Shown here piece by piece: positions 62,701 through 64,000 of a DNA stretch of 64,000 nt; position 1 is the stretch's first letter, and the number at the start of each line of letters is the position of its first letter. Location: the NCBI GenBank assembly GCA_964023205.1, contig OZ026834.1, positions 32,898,756-32,962,755 of the forward strand. The letters are read 5' to 3'. A program made the position numbers and the translations under genes. The notes under the pieces were generated by a model. The model made no database searches. It saw only the letters and a list, made by a program, of their open reading frames with translations, and was not told the origin of the DNA. Source of the DNA: Lutraria lutraria. Taxonomy: Eukaryota > Mollusca > Bivalvia > Venerida > Mactridae.

Positions 62701-64000
62701 ACCTGGTTACAAGAGACAAACCAGTTCAAAGGACAGCAGAGAAAGTGATCTATTGATATTGTATAATGATATTTACAGTGCAAGGGCATCTTTTGCATGC
62801 TTACATAGTCGTTACCTTTATCAGTAAATCAATTATGAACAAAATCAATGTTGAAAGGAATGGTAGAAAGTCGATCAATGTAAAAAATGTCCGCTATTTA
62901 TCAGCGTAGATATATGGAAGTTTACAGCTCAGAGTAGATAAATCAATTATTTACCCAAACAGGTCAGACAGTTTGGACAACCTGTTTAAAGCCACGTTAA
63001 GACTGTTTGCGAACAAGCAAGCCTTTAGTATAATGATTATACTGGGACACTTCAAATATAGAACTGAGGTCAATATTGACCTAGTCATTTTAATTTGCAT
63101 TGAATATCAAACTGAATGACAATCAAATAAATGTCTCCAGCAAATGAATGAAACAAAATACTAGCCAAGGGTGACAATAAATGCATGAAGAGTACTGTAT
63201 GATTATCACTTCATCGGCAAGAATTCAGCTAAGAAGCCACTGTACCTAATCATAAGCTTAAAAAATATAAGTATCAATAATTGATGTTTATCAATGGACA
63301 ATACATTAAATCTACTACAAGTAGAATATAATGGGATATTAAATGGACCATTCTTTCCTAAGAATTTAGAAAATTGATGTTATTTTCAATAGCAACATGT
63401 ACTGCGATATTTTTCAGCATGTGTAATACCACCAAAATGTTCAAGAGGCACTTATGTATCAACAATGATCATTATCCAAATTGTTCATAGAATAAGAACA
63501 AAGAAAATTAGTTCTTTTTATAATATTGAATATAATATCCCAACAATCAAACAGAATGATCCCTATCTTAGAAAAGGGGCTGCAATAAGCACCATGACTC
63601 CAAGAAGCATGTACAAGTATAAGAAGTGAAAAAAAACTAAATTCACAAAAAAAAAACACTACTAAAATAAAAAAGATTTCAATATTCAGCATAAATACAT
63701 TAACTACTTCGGGCATAGTGACTTAGATTAACATGTGCATTAAGTAAATGAAATATAATACACTAAGTAGAAATCTAATTTCACAAAATAACTCAGCCAT
63801 TTTATAAGAAGAGAAGTATGACTCAATTTTCAACATGTACATTATGCAGATGAAACAAAATGTACTAAAAAACCTTATTTTCATGAAAACCTAAGCCATG
63901 TTTGGGGTAGAGACTTATGACTCATTTAACACAAAAAAGTCCTGATAAAATGAAAGAAAATTTAAAATGCGTTATTTAAATCATCTTGATTCTATTAGGA
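53705..64000. other. Gene-free right flank, probable giant TOGARAM1 intron
   Basis: No exon could be supported on either strand; open frames are short, AT-driven and unrelated to known proteins. A donor-like site (MMPRVFNK followed by GTGAGT, about 59337-59363, minus strand) lacks an acceptor. A degraded SINE lies at 58270. Since TOGARAM1 is open at its 5' end in this window, the simplest reading is intron. Confidence 0.5.
58270..58432 (-). mobile_element. tRNA-derived SINE copy 4
   Basis: Minus-strand order: TGGTCCAGTGGATTGTATC (A-box-like head), GACTAGTAATCACTAG, then CTTCACATGTGTGGAAGCTG, TTCAGCTAGCTTACTGAAAG, ACCCTTATGTATGCC. It matches copy 3 block for block. Confidence 0.65.

Noticed and set aside
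1..64000. tRNA, rRNA or spliceosomal RNA genes
   Set aside because: Scanned by eye for cloverleaf A/B boxes and conserved RNA motifs; only SINE-like promoter remnants were seen.

Overview
The window is animal nuclear DNA: AT-rich, with intron-split genes (GT..AG junctions that keep the reading frame), AATAAA signals, SINEs, MITEs and a LINE remnant. The proteins are metazoan, and two are dedicated to cilia. Repeat style and the long AT-rich introns suggest a lophotrochozoan, most likely a bivalve mollusc; that placement is an inference from the repeats, not proven.

Layout, left to right. (1) 1-8893, minus strand: the 5' half of CFAP70, an axonemal protein. Nine coding exons give about 340 residues, and the rest of the gene lies off the left edge. 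Positions 1-5223 hold only minisatellites and AT-rich sequence. (2) 8.9-11.0 kb: an apparent 5'UTR intron of CFAP70 carrying a broken LINE and another coding remnant. It ends in a CpG-richer divergent promoter with an RFX-type X-box (10923-10937) close to the DTD1 start. (3) 11035-13118, plus strand: complete six-exon DTD1. (4) 13.4-14.2 kb: a SINE and a 528-bp terminal-inverted-repeat element. (5) 15185-21449, minus strand: a two-coding-exon gene for a 1789-residue protein with an N-terminal BTB-like domain and a huge disordered tail in one 5.1-kb exon. (6) 22457-25965, plus strand: complete six-exon CGRRF1, a membrane-anchored RING protein, head-to-head with the BTB gene. (7) 26-33.4 kb: no coding sequence, only UTR candidates and repeats. 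(8) 33400-53704, minus strand: the 3' twenty exons (about 1000 residues) of TOGARAM1, including its last two TOG domains; the 5' exons lie off the right edge. (9) 53.7-64 kb: no convincing exon, probably a giant TOGARAM1 intron.

The genes do not form an operon. The two flanking genes, CFAP70 and TOGARAM1, both act in cilia. The three between them act in tRNA proofreading (DTD1), probable nuclear regulation (BTB gene) and ubiquitination (CGRRF1). Gene pairs alternate between divergent (CFAP70/DTD1, BTB/CGRRF1) and convergent (DTD1/BTB, CGRRF1/TOGARAM1). The most informative non-coding signals are the X-box promoter, a family of at least seven TA-flanked CAGT MITEs (one with a second element nested in it and a readable empty site), a SINE family, and a 29-bp-stem hairpin inside a TOGARAM1 intron.
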